The notes under the pieces are model-generated. The model was not told the origin of the DNA. It was given only the letters and a program-made list of their open reading frames with translations, and did not search any database. The translations under genes were made by a program, and so were the position numbers. From assembly GCF_001645105.1 (NCBI RefSeq), contig NZ_LKEG01000053.1, positions 68,253 through 132,252 on the forward strand: a stretch of 64,000 nucleotides of DNA. Reading direction: 5' to 3'. Within the stretch, counting starts at the first letter, position 1; each line of letters starts with the position of its first letter. Shown piece by piece: positions 16,849-24,226 of the stretch. The DNA comes from Pseudomonas marginalis (GTDB lineage Bacteria; Pseudomonadota; Gammaproteobacteria; Pseudomonadales; Pseudomonadaceae).

Positions 16849-17613
16849 TTACTTCAAGTTGCCACTCAGGAACTGTTGCAGGCGTTCGCTCTTCGGATTG
16901 CCCAGCACGTCTTCCGGCGCGCCTTGCTCTTCCACCAGGCCCTTGTGCAGGAACAGCACCTGGCTCGACACCTTGCGCGCGAAGCTCATCTCGTGGGTCA
17001 CCATGATCATGGTGCGGCCTTCCTCGGCCAGTCCCTGGATCACCTTCAACACTTCGCCCACCAACTCCGGGTCGAGGGCCGACGTGGGTTCGTCGAACAG
17101 CATCACCTCCGGTTCCATCGCCAATGCCCGGGCGATGGCCACCCGTTGCTGCTGGCCGCCGGACAGGAACGCCGGGTATTGATCGGCCACGCGCGCCGGC
17201 AAGCCCACCTTGTCCAAGTAGCGTCGGGCGCGGTCTTCGGCGTCCTTCTTGCTGCAACCCAATACCCGGCGCGGGGCCATGGTGATGTTTTCCAGCACGC
17301 TCATGTGGCTCCACAGGTTGAAGTGCTGGAACACCATTGCCAGCCGCGTGCGCAGGCGCTGCAATTCGGCGTCATCGGCCACGCGCATGCCGTGGCGGTC
17401 GCTGACCATGCGGATCGGCTGCCCGTCGAGGGTCATCGCGCCGTCGTTGGGGGTTTCCAGGAAGTTGATACAGCGCAAAAAAGTGCTTTTACCCGAGCCG
17501 CTGGCGCCGATCAGGCTGATCACGTCGCCGGTCTTGGCCTTGAGCGAAACACCTTTGAGCACCTCATTGTCGCCATAGCTTTTATGCAGGCCTTCAACGG
17601 TCAATTTGTACAT
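16849..17613 (-). CDS. aotP: Basic amino-acid ABC transporter ATP-binding subunit (AotP/HisP-like)
   Basis: A 254-residue ATPase of the polar amino-acid family. Walker A is GASGSGKS (36-43), the signature is LSGGQQQRVAIARAL, Walker B is VMLFDEPTSALD, and the switch His is in MVTHEMSFA. The long insert between Walker A and the Q-loop (PIRMVSDRHGMRVADDAEL) is typical of HisP/AotP, which points to histidine, arginine or ornithine. The chosen ATG begins MYKLTVEGLHKSYG; an upstream in-frame ATG at 17676 runs into the preceding gene and is rejected. It is the last gene of the aotJQMOP-like operon; no argR follows it here. Confidence 0.88.
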   Translation of the reverse strand: MYKLTVEGLHKSYGDNEVLKGVSLKAKTGDVISLIGASGSGKSTFLRCINFLETPNDGAMTLDGQPIRMVSDRHGMRVADDAELQRLRTRLAMVFQHFNLWSHMSVLENITMAPRRVLGCSKKDAEDRARRYLDKVGLPARVADQYPAFLSGGQQQRVAIARALAMEPEVMLFDEPTSALDPELVGEVLKVIQGLAEEGRTMIMVTHEMSFARKVSSQVLFLHKGLVEEQGAPEDVLGNPKSERLQQFLSGNLK

Positions 17614-17626
17614 GGGGCGTGCATCC

Positions 17627-18745
17627 TCAAGGCGAAAGTAGGTAGCCGCTGCGGTAGGCCTCAGCGCCTGCGACATGGCCGATGACCATCCCGGCAGTGG
17701 CCATGCGGCGCAGCGAACGGGCGTAAAGCAGGCCGGCCTGTCGGCAGTGCACGGGCGTTACGCGGTCGGAAATGGGGTCGATGATTTCGGCGATCAGTTG
17801 CCCGGCTTCCAGGTATTCACCGGGCAGGGCGCTGAACACCAGCAGGCCGCCCACCGGCGTTGCCACCGGTTCGACGCCGGCCAGCGGCGTGGCCGGGTAG
17901 GGCAGGTCGGGCAGCGGTGCTGCATCGCCCGCAATGGCGCCGAAGTGAATCAGGTAATCGATGATCGCCTGGCAGTCGAGCGCCGCCAAGCCGTGGTTGA
18001 CGTCGCCCTGGCCGCGCAGTTCGACGGTTACCGAAAAACTGCCCATGGGGATCGGGAAGCGCTTGCCGAAGCGTTGCTGCAACTGCCACCACACCAAGGT
18101 GAAACACTCATCGAAGGACTGCCCACCGGAATCGGTCGCGAGCAAATTCGCTTCCGAACCGATGTACCGCGCCAGCGGCTCCACCTGCGGCCAAGCCTCG
18201 GGCGTGGTGTACAGGTGCGCCACGGCTTCGAAGTCGCAATGCAGGTCCAGCACCATATCGGCGTCGCAGGCCAGGCGTTGCAGCACCAGGCGTTGGGATT
18301 GCAACTGGGTGTCGGCACTCTGCGCGGCGAGCGCGGTGGACAGCGCCGCGCGGATCAGCTCGGTGTTGTGCCGGGGATCATCCCCGAGCAAGTCTTCGAT
18401 CTGGTTGCCGACGGCCTCACTGAGGTCGACAAACAGGCGATTGAAGTTCTGCCCGCTCTCCAGCTCATAGCGACCCAACGGGATATCCATCAACACCTGT
18501 TCCAGGCCGACCGGGTTGGCGATGGGCACCAGCACGATCTCGCTGCGCAGGCGGCCGGCCGCTGCCAGCTTCGCCAGCTGCACCTTGAGGTGCCACGCCA
18601 CCAGCATGCCCGGTAGCTCGTCGGCATGCAGCGATGACTGAATGTAGATCTTGCCCTCGGCCTGCTCCGGGCCGAAGTGAAAACTGTGAATCTGCCGCGC
18701 CGTGCCTGGCACCGGCGCAATCAGCTCATGGACGTGATGCCGCAT
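17627..18745 (-). CDS. aotO: Succinylglutamate desuccinylase/aspartoacylase-family protein (AotO-like)
   Basis: A 372-residue member of the M14-like zinc carboxypeptidase fold family that includes AstE and aspartoacylase. The zinc ligands are in place: His40 and Glu43 in SSLHADELPG, and His169 in DLHCDFEA. The conserved substrate segment GQNFNRLF is near residue 98. It sits between the permease and ATPase genes exactly as the poorly understood aotO does in the P. aeruginosa aot operon. The substrate is unknown; an N-acyl amino acid is a reasonable inference. Confidence 0.82.
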   Translation of the reverse strand: MRHHVHELIAPVPGTARQIHSFHFGPEQAEGKIYIQSSLHADELPGMLVAWHLKVQLAKLAAAGRLRSEIVLVPIANPVGLEQVLMDIPLGRYELESGQNFNRLFVDLSEAVGNQIEDLLGDDPRHNTELIRAALSTALAAQSADTQLQSQRLVLQRLACDADMVLDLHCDFEAVAHLYTTPEAWPQVEPLARYIGSEANLLATDSGGQSFDECFTLVWWQLQQRFGKRFPIPMGSFSVTVELRGQGDVNHGLAALDCQAIIDYLIHFGAIAGDAAPLPDLPYPATPLAGVEPVATPVGGLLVFSALPGEYLEAGQLIAEIIDPISDRVTPVHCRQAGLLYARSLRRMATAGMVIGHVAGAEAYRSGYLLSP

Positions 18746-18754
18746 GAATGCTCC

Positions 18755-19465
18755 TTAATGGCTCGGCCCGAGGAAGGCCAGCCAGCGGCGTTCCGCCAGA
18801 CGAAACAGACCGACCAGCGCAAAGGTCACGGTCAGGTAGATCAGCGCAGCGATACCGAATGATTGAAAGGTCATGAAGGTAGCCGAGTTGGCATCCCGTG
18901 CCACTTTCAGGATGTCCGGAATCGTCGCGGTAAAGGCTACCGTGGTCGAGTGCAGCATCAGAATCACTTCATTGCTGTAGTACGGCAACGAGCGGCGCAA
19001 CGCCGATGGCATGATCACGTAGGCGTACAACTTCCAGCCGCTCAAGCCGTAGGCCTTGGCCGCTTCGACTTCACCGTGGGCCATGCTGCGTATGGAACCG
19101 GCGAAAATCTCGGTGGTGTAGGCGCATGTGTTGAGGGCGAACGCCAGGATGGTGCAGTTCATCGCATCGCGAAAGAACGCATCCAACACCGGTTGCGCCC
19201 GCACGGCGGCGATGCTGTAGATGCCGGTGTAACAGATCAGCAACTGGATATAGAGCGGCGTGCCCCGGAACAGGTAGGTGTAGAACTGCACCGGCCAACG
19301 TACCAGCGGGTTGCGCGATACCCGGGCGATGGACAGCGGGATCGACACCACGAAGCCGATGACGAGTGCGGCCGTGAGCAACCACATCGTCATGGCCAGG
19401 CCGGTGATGTGCTGGCCGTCGCTATAAAGGAAGGGGCGCCAGTATTCCTGCAAGAGTTCAATCAT
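18755..19465 (-). CDS. aotM: Basic amino-acid ABC transporter permease (AotM/HisM-like)
   Basis: A 236-residue inner-membrane permease with about five hydrophobic helices and the EAA loop EVEAAKAYGLSGWKLYAYVIMPSALRRSLP that contacts the ATPase. The N-terminal MIELLQEYWRPFLYSDGQHITGLAMTMWLL matches the HisM/AotM group. It overlaps the upstream permease gene by 4 bases. Together with AotQ it forms the membrane channel. Confidence 0.88.
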   Translation of the reverse strand: MIELLQEYWRPFLYSDGQHITGLAMTMWLLTAALVIGFVVSIPLSIARVSRNPLVRWPVQFYTYLFRGTPLYIQLLICYTGIYSIAAVRAQPVLDAFFRDAMNCTILAFALNTCAYTTEIFAGSIRSMAHGEVEAAKAYGLSGWKLYAYVIMPSALRRSLPYYSNEVILMLHSTTVAFTATIPDILKVARDANSATFMTFQSFGIAALIYLTVTFALVGLFRLAERRWLAFLGPSH

Positions 19466-20190
19466 CGCACTGCCTCCCGGGAGCCTGCGGAGTAGCGACG
19501 TTCAAGACGGCGCAGGACAAAGTTGGACGCGCTGGTGATCAGCAAATAGATGAGTGCAGCGAGCACCAGGAAATAGAACAGTTGGTAAGTGCTCTTGCCC
19601 GCGTCCTGGGCGGCCTTGACCAGGTCGGCCAGGCCGATGATCGACACCAGTGCCGTGGCCTTGAGCATCACCATCCAGTTATTGCCGATACCCGGCAAGG
19701 CAAAGCGCATCATCTGCGGGAAGGTCACGTAGCGAAACCGTTGCCCGCGCTTGAGGCCGTAGGCCGTGGCGGCTTCCAGTTGGCCGCGCGGCACGGCAAG
19801 GATGGCGCCACGGAAGGTCTCGGTGAAATACGCACCGTAGATAAAGCCCAGGGTGATCACCCCGGCGCTGAATGGGTCAATCTCGATGTATTCCCATTCC
19901 ATGAAATCAGTCAGGCCGGTGAGCCAGGTTTGCAGGCTGTAGAAAATCAGCAGCATCAGCACCAGGTCGGGCACGCCGCGGATCAACGTGGTGTAGAGCT
20001 GGGCGGGGATACGCAGCAGGCGCAGGCTGGACAATTTGGCGCTGGCGCCGAGCAGGCCCAGCAACACGCTGACGGCCAGGGACAGCACCGACAACTTGAT
20101 GGTCATCCAGGTGCCTTGCAGCAACAGTGGGCCGAAACCCTTCAAGCTGAGCGCGCTCAACCCGAGGGTTTGCAACAATTCTTCGAACAT
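19462..20190 (-). CDS. aotQ: Basic amino-acid ABC transporter permease (AotQ/HisQ-like)
   Basis: A 242-residue permease with the ABC permease domain (about residues 20-225) and EAA loop QLEAATAYGLKRGQRFRYVTFPQMMRFALPG. The segment LIRGVPDLVLMLLIFYSLQ is characteristic of the polar amino-acid permeases. It overlaps aotM by 4 bases and follows the binding-protein gene after a terminator-like hairpin. Confidence 0.88.
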   Translation of the reverse strand: MFEELLQTLGLSALSLKGFGPLLLQGTWMTIKLSVLSLAVSVLLGLLGASAKLSSLRLLRIPAQLYTTLIRGVPDLVLMLLIFYSLQTWLTGLTDFMEWEYIEIDPFSAGVITLGFIYGAYFTETFRGAILAVPRGQLEAATAYGLKRGQRFRYVTFPQMMRFALPGIGNNWMVMLKATALVSIIGLADLVKAAQDAGKSTYQLFYFLVLAALIYLLITSASNFVLRRLERRYSAGSREAVR

Positions 20191-20210
20191 AAATCAGGAC
20201 CTATGGCGAT

Positions 20211-20240
20211 AAAAAAGCGCCCCTCCAATGGAAGGGCGCT
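20211..20240 (-). terminator. Terminator/attenuator between binding-protein and permease genes
   Basis: On the minus strand a 10-bp GC stem (agcgcccttcc / ggaggggcgct) with a 3-base loop is followed by six T residues. It lies just after the aotJ-like stop. Partial termination here would give more periplasmic binding protein than membrane subunits. Confidence 0.85.
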
Positions 20241-20247
20241 CCAGGCA

Positions 20248-21027
20248 TTATTTGCCGCTGTACAGGTTCAGATCGCCAAAGTGTTTCTTCTGGATAGTGG
20301 CGTAGGTGCCATCATCGTGTAACGCTTTGATACCTTTATCCAAAAGCGCCTTCAGTTCAGTGTTACCTTTTTTGATACCGATGGCGGTTTTCGACGGCAG
20401 CAGTGGGTCGTCGATGGCTGCGCTGACTTCATAACCAGCACCGGCCGGCGACTTCAGGAAGCCCAGTTCGGCTTGCAGCATGTCCTGCACGGAAGCGTCG
20501 AGGCGCCCGGAAGTCAGGTCGGCATACACCTGGTCCTGGTTGGCGTAGGCCTTGGTGGTCACACCGGCTTTATCCAGTACGGCCTTGGCGTAGGCTTCCT
20601 GGATGGTGCCTTGCTCGTAGCCCACGGATTTGCCCTTGAGGGACTCAGGCGTCGAGTAGCCAGCGCCTTTCTTGAACACCAGCGACGTCGGGCCGGAGAA
20701 CAGCTCGTTGGAGAAGTCGATAGCCTTTTCGCGCACCGGGGTCACGGTCATGGACGAAATCACGCCGTCGAACTTGTTGGCTTTCAGGCCTGGAATCATG
20801 CCGTCGAAATCGCTTTCGACCCATTTGCACTTCACTTTCAGCTCAGCGCAGATCGCATTGCCCAGGTCGATATCGAAGCCTACCAGGCTGCCGTCGGCGG
20901 CCTTGGATTCGAACGGCGCGTAAGACGGATCGACACCAAAACGCAATTCCTTGTATTCCTTGGCCAGCGCGGAACCGGCGGCCATGCACAGAGCCAGTGC
21001 AGAAAGGGTCAGCAATGCTTTTTTCAT
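20248..21027 (-). CDS. aotJ: Periplasmic basic amino-acid binding protein (AotJ/HisJ-like)
   Basis: A 259-residue solute-binding protein. A Sec signal peptide (MKKALLTLSALALCMAAGSALA) precedes the mature type II periplasmic-binding fold. FGVDPSYAPFESKAADGSLVGFDIDLG is the family 3 signature; MIPGLKANKFDGVISSMTVTPVREKAIDFS provides the ligand-binding Ser/Thr/Arg. These features favour lysine, arginine, ornithine or histidine. A start seven codons upstream is possible but would precede the signal peptide. Confidence 0.88.
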   Translation of the reverse strand: MKKALLTLSALALCMAAGSALAKEYKELRFGVDPSYAPFESKAADGSLVGFDIDLGNAICAELKVKCKWVESDFDGMIPGLKANKFDGVISSMTVTPVREKAIDFSNELFSGPTSLVFKKGAGYSTPESLKGKSVGYEQGTIQEAYAKAVLDKAGVTTKAYANQDQVYADLTSGRLDASVQDMLQAELGFLKSPAGAGYEVSAAIDDPLLPSKTAIGIKKGNTELKALLDKGIKALHDDGTYATIQKKHFGDLNLYSGK

Positions 21028-21189
21028 TATGTAATCCCTGGAAACCAAGATAAGCGCTTGTGGCGCGTTTAGGACTGTTACTGAACGGTGTCAGACGGAT
21101 CACAAGTAGCAATTTCTGCACCATAGTTCCGAATGTAGTTCCGAATGATCGTTTTAAAAGGTGGGACAAGGGCGTTCTGAGTGTAGGTG

Positions 21190-21207
21190 ATGCCCGAAAA
21201 TGGGCAT
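21190..21207. terminator. Weak hairpin downstream of the DNA ligase gene
   Basis: A 6-bp stem atgccc/gggcat with a 6-base loop lies 40 bases after the ligase stop on the minus strand. No T-tract follows. It is the only visible candidate terminator between the ligase gene and the transporter operon promoter. Confidence 0.25.
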
Positions 21208-21247
21208 TGAAAATTCAGTGCATCATTTAAGGTCATGTTGGTCGGTG

Positions 21248-22882
21248 TCAGGTCAGGAGGTCTTGCAGGGTGGCGAGGTTGTCAGCGTCTTCCACGGATT
21301 TATCCTGCCGCCAGCGCAACATCCGTGGAAACCGCACCGCAATCCCGCTCTTATGCCGCTTGGACAGGGCAATCCCTTCAAACCCCAATTCAAACACCAT
21401 GCTCGGCGTCACGCTGCTCACCGGGCCGAACTTTTCCACCGTGGTCTTGCGCACAATCGCGTCGACCTTGCGCATCTCTTCGTCGGTCAGCCCTGAGTAG
21501 GCCTTGGCAAAGGGCACCAGCGTACGTTCGCTGCCGGACGGGCCGTCCCACACCGCGAAGGTGTAGTCGCTGTAGAGACTGGCGCGTCGGCCGTGGCCAC
21601 GTTGGGCGTAGATCAACACCGCGTCGACGCTGAACGGGTCGACCTTCCACTTCCACCACACGCCCATGTCCTTGGTACGGCCTACGCCGTACAGGCCATC
21701 ACGCGCCTTGAGCATCATGCCTTCCACGCCGAGGCTGCGGGAGGCTTCGCGCTGTTCTGCCAGGTCCTGCCAACTGTTTGCCGTCAGCAAAGGGGACGCC
21801 AGCAATACAGGCTGGTTGCACCCGGCAATCACCTGCTCAAGCTGGGCGCGGCGCTCGGCCTGGGTGTGGTTGCGCCAGTCGTCACCCTGATGTTCCAGCA
21901 GGTCGTACGCCAGGACCGCGACCGGGGCATCCTCCAGTACCTTTTTGCTCAGGGTTTTGCGGCCGATGCGCTGTTGCAACTGAGCGAAGGGTTGCACCGC
22001 GTCTTTCCACACCACGATCTCGCCGTCGATCACCGTGCCGTCGGGCAAGCCGCTCAACAGGCTGTGGAGTTCGGGGAAGCGCTCGGTCACCAGCTCTTCA
22101 CCCCGTGACCAGATCCACAGACGGCCGTCACGCTTGACCAACTGCGCACGGATACCATCCCACTTCCACTCGACCTGCCAATCGGCGGGAGAACCCAGCA
22201 AGGTGTCGAACTGCTCCACCGGTTGCGCCAAGCCGTGAGCGAGAAAAAACGGATAAGGCTGCCCGCCCCGTTGCGCATGTTCGTCGGACGATTCAGGGGC
22301 GATCAGCTTGAGGTAGCCCTCAGGCGTAGGGCGATTGGACAGATCGGTGTAGCCCACCAACCGCTGGGCCACGCGCTTGCTGTCGAGCTCTGCCATCGCG
22401 GCAAGGGCGCGGGTGACCAGCAACTTCGACACGCCCACACGAAAACTGCCGGTGATCAACTTGATGCACACCATCAGGCTCGGCTGATCCAGTTGCGCCC
22501 ATAACGCAGGGAGCCGCTCTGCCAAGTCCAGCGGAGGCAGGCCACGCAGAGGCAAGAGTTTTTCCTCCAGCCACACCGCCAGACCGTCCTCTGAGGTGTA
22601 GGGGGATTCCGGCAGCAGCAGGGAAATGGTTTCCGCCAGGTCGCCCACCGACTGGTAGCTCTCTTCAAACAGCCACGGCTCGATGCCGGACGCTTCGGTG
22701 GCCATGTCCCTCAACAGACGCGTGGGTACCAATTGCCGCGGCCGTCCGCCGGACAGAAAGTACACCGCCCAGGCTGCATCTTCCGGCGCGGCATGGCGAA
22801 AGTACGCCTGCAGCGCCGCCAGCTTGGCGTTGCTCGAGGTGGTGGCGTCGAGGTTGGCGTACAGCTCGGCGAAGGCCTTCAT
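21248..22882 (-). CDS. ATP-dependent DNA ligase of the Lhr/MPE/exonuclease cluster
   Basis: A 544-residue ATP-dependent ligase, distinct from the housekeeping NAD-dependent LigA. The adenylated lysine is Lys240 in the KWDG motif (WKWDGIRAQ), followed by motif III (DGEIVVW), motif IV (EGMMLKARDGLYGVGRTKDM) and motif V (WWKWK). An N-terminal DNA-binding domain covers about residues 1-200 and an OB domain the C-terminus. Its start overlaps the stop of the exonuclease gene by 4 bases. Function: sealing of nicks in the repair set, by analogy with the P. putida cluster. Confidence 0.93.
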   Translation of the reverse strand: MKAFAELYANLDATTSSNAKLAALQAYFRHAAPEDAAWAVYFLSGGRPRQLVPTRLLRDMATEASGIEPWLFEESYQSVGDLAETISLLLPESPYTSEDGLAVWLEEKLLPLRGLPPLDLAERLPALWAQLDQPSLMVCIKLITGSFRVGVSKLLVTRALAAMAELDSKRVAQRLVGYTDLSNRPTPEGYLKLIAPESSDEHAQRGGQPYPFFLAHGLAQPVEQFDTLLGSPADWQVEWKWDGIRAQLVKRDGRLWIWSRGEELVTERFPELHSLLSGLPDGTVIDGEIVVWKDAVQPFAQLQQRIGRKTLSKKVLEDAPVAVLAYDLLEHQGDDWRNHTQAERRAQLEQVIAGCNQPVLLASPLLTANSWQDLAEQREASRSLGVEGMMLKARDGLYGVGRTKDMGVWWKWKVDPFSVDAVLIYAQRGHGRRASLYSDYTFAVWDGPSGSERTLVPFAKAYSGLTDEEMRKVDAIVRKTTVEKFGPVSSVTPSMVFELGFEGIALSKRHKSGIAVRFPRMLRWRQDKSVEDADNLATLQDLLT

Positions 22883-23883
22883 GCGCTGGCCTCCTCTTCG
22901 TCATCGCCGTATTCAGTGGTGAAACCCATGGCATCCAGGCCTTTTTCCCGCAGATGGCGTACCAATACGCCGACAGAACCGTGGGTCACCATCACCCGTT
23001 CCGCGCCGGTTTGCTCGATGGCCCACAACAGGCCCGGCCAGTCGGCGTGGTCCGACAGCACAAAACCACGGTCGACCCCGCGTCGTCGGCGGGTGCCGCG
23101 CAAGCGCATCCAGCCGCTGGCGAAGGCGTCGCTGTAGTCGCCGAAGCGCTTGATCCAACTGCTGCCGCCCGCAGATGGGGGGGCGATGATCAGGGCCTGG
23201 CGTAACAGCGGATCGGTCTTCTTGAAGTCACCGGCGTAAAGCGTTTCAGGGATGTAGATGCCAGCCTCGCGGTACACCCGGTTCAACGGCTCGACCGCGC
23301 CGTGGCTGAGGATCGGGCCGATGCTGGCGTCGATACCATGCAGGATGCGCTGTGCCTTGCCGAAGGAATAACAGAACAACACGCTGGCTTTGCCGGCGGC
23401 GATGTTCGCCTGCCACCAGTCGTTGATCCCGGCGAAGATCTGCGCCTGGGGCTGCCAGCGGTAGATCGGCAGGCCGAAGGTAGATTCGGTGATAAACGTG
23501 TGGCAACGCACCGGTTCGAAGGGCGCGCAGGTACCGTCGGGCTCGACCTTGTAGTCGCCGGACGCGACCCAGACTTCACCCTGGTATTCCAGGCGCACCT
23601 GGGCCGAGCCGAGCACATGCCCGGCCGGGTGGAAGCTTAGGGTGACGCCATGGTGTAGAAGTTTTTCGCCATAGGCCAGGGTCTGCAGGTTGATGTCCTG
23701 GCCTAGACGTGAACGCAGGATGCCTTCGCCGGGAGCGGCCGCCAGATAGTGCTGGTTGCCGGTGCGAGCATGGTCGCCGTGGGCGTGGGTGATGACCGAG
23801 CGCTCCACAGGGCGCCAGGGGTCGATGTAGAAATCTCCGGCGGGGCAGTAGAGGCCTTCGGGGCGGGCGATGACGAGGTCCAT
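22879..23883 (-). CDS. Ligase-associated DNA exonuclease (metallo-beta-lactamase fold)
   Basis: A 334-residue MBL/beta-CASP-type nuclease. The metal motif HAHGDHA (residues 33-39) is intact; further conserved parts are FHPAGHVLGSAQVRLEYQG near residue 83, SGDYKVEPDG, and the late FVLSDHADWPGLL and VTHGS segments. The family is annotated as ligase-associated DNA damage response exonuclease. It is the first gene of the exonuclease-ligase pair. Confidence 0.92.
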   Translation of the reverse strand: MDLVIARPEGLYCPAGDFYIDPWRPVERSVITHAHGDHARTGNQHYLAAAPGEGILRSRLGQDINLQTLAYGEKLLHHGVTLSFHPAGHVLGSAQVRLEYQGEVWVASGDYKVEPDGTCAPFEPVRCHTFITESTFGLPIYRWQPQAQIFAGINDWWQANIAAGKASVLFCYSFGKAQRILHGIDASIGPILSHGAVEPLNRVYREAGIYIPETLYAGDFKKTDPLLRQALIIAPPSAGGSSWIKRFGDYSDAFASGWMRLRGTRRRRGVDRGFVLSDHADWPGLLWAIEQTGAERVMVTHGSVGVLVRHLREKGLDAMGFTTEYGDDEEEASA

Positions 23884-23960
23884 GGGGTGACCGGGGGAGG
23901 TGGGCTTGTTACTTATGAGGCGGGGCTGAGCGCAGAAGTTCTATCGGAGTGCATGCGGTC

Positions 23961-23997
23961 AAAATGTGGGAGGGGGCTTGCTCCCGATGGCGGTGGA
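23961..23997. repeat. Solitary REP, family A
   Basis: One copy of the unit aatgtgggagggggcttgct followed by cccgatggc, without an inverted partner nearby. The sequence equals the arms of the REPINs at 11964 and 31430. Confidence 0.85.
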
Positions 23998-24065
23998 TCA
24001 GACAAATTTGCATTGACTGACGGAGGAGGAGAAGTTCGATTAACTATTTGGGGTGAGCCGGCTTG

Positions 24066-24200
24066 TGTGGTGAGCGGGCTTGCCCCGCGCTGGGCTGCGA
24101 AGCAGCCCTAAAACCAGGCGACCTGTTTCTGACTGGAAACACGTGGTGACTGGGTTGGGGCCGCTTCGCGCCCCAGCGCGGGGCAAGCCCGCTCACCACA
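24066..24200. repeat. REPIN, family B
   Basis: Long inverted repeat with arms tgtggtgagcgggcttgccc...gcgctggg and their complement, enclosing a spacer of about 80 bases that itself contains gctgcgaagcagccc and ggggccgcttcgcgcccc hairpins. A near-copy occurs at 27791-27922. Confidence 0.9.
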
Positions 24201-24226
24201 ACAAGCCACCCCACACGTTGACCCGG

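Larger units (their letters stand above)
23884..24226. other. Repeat-filled intergenic region
   Basis: This 343-base gap lies upstream of the exonuclease gene and downstream of the acylase gene. It holds one solitary family A REP and one complete family B REPIN, described separately, and no gene that I can support. Any promoter for the exonuclease-ligase pair must lie in the first 70 bases next to its start. Confidence 0.6.

Noticed and set aside
16849..21027. Genomic-island insertion with att sites between helicase and ligase genes
   Set aside because: No integrase, tRNA, direct repeats or change in base composition was seen at either junction, so only the rearranged order is reported.
21028..21247. 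A riboswitch upstream of the aotJ-like gene
   Set aside because: Only a 6-bp hairpin is seen near 21190; nothing resembles a lysine or other known aptamer.
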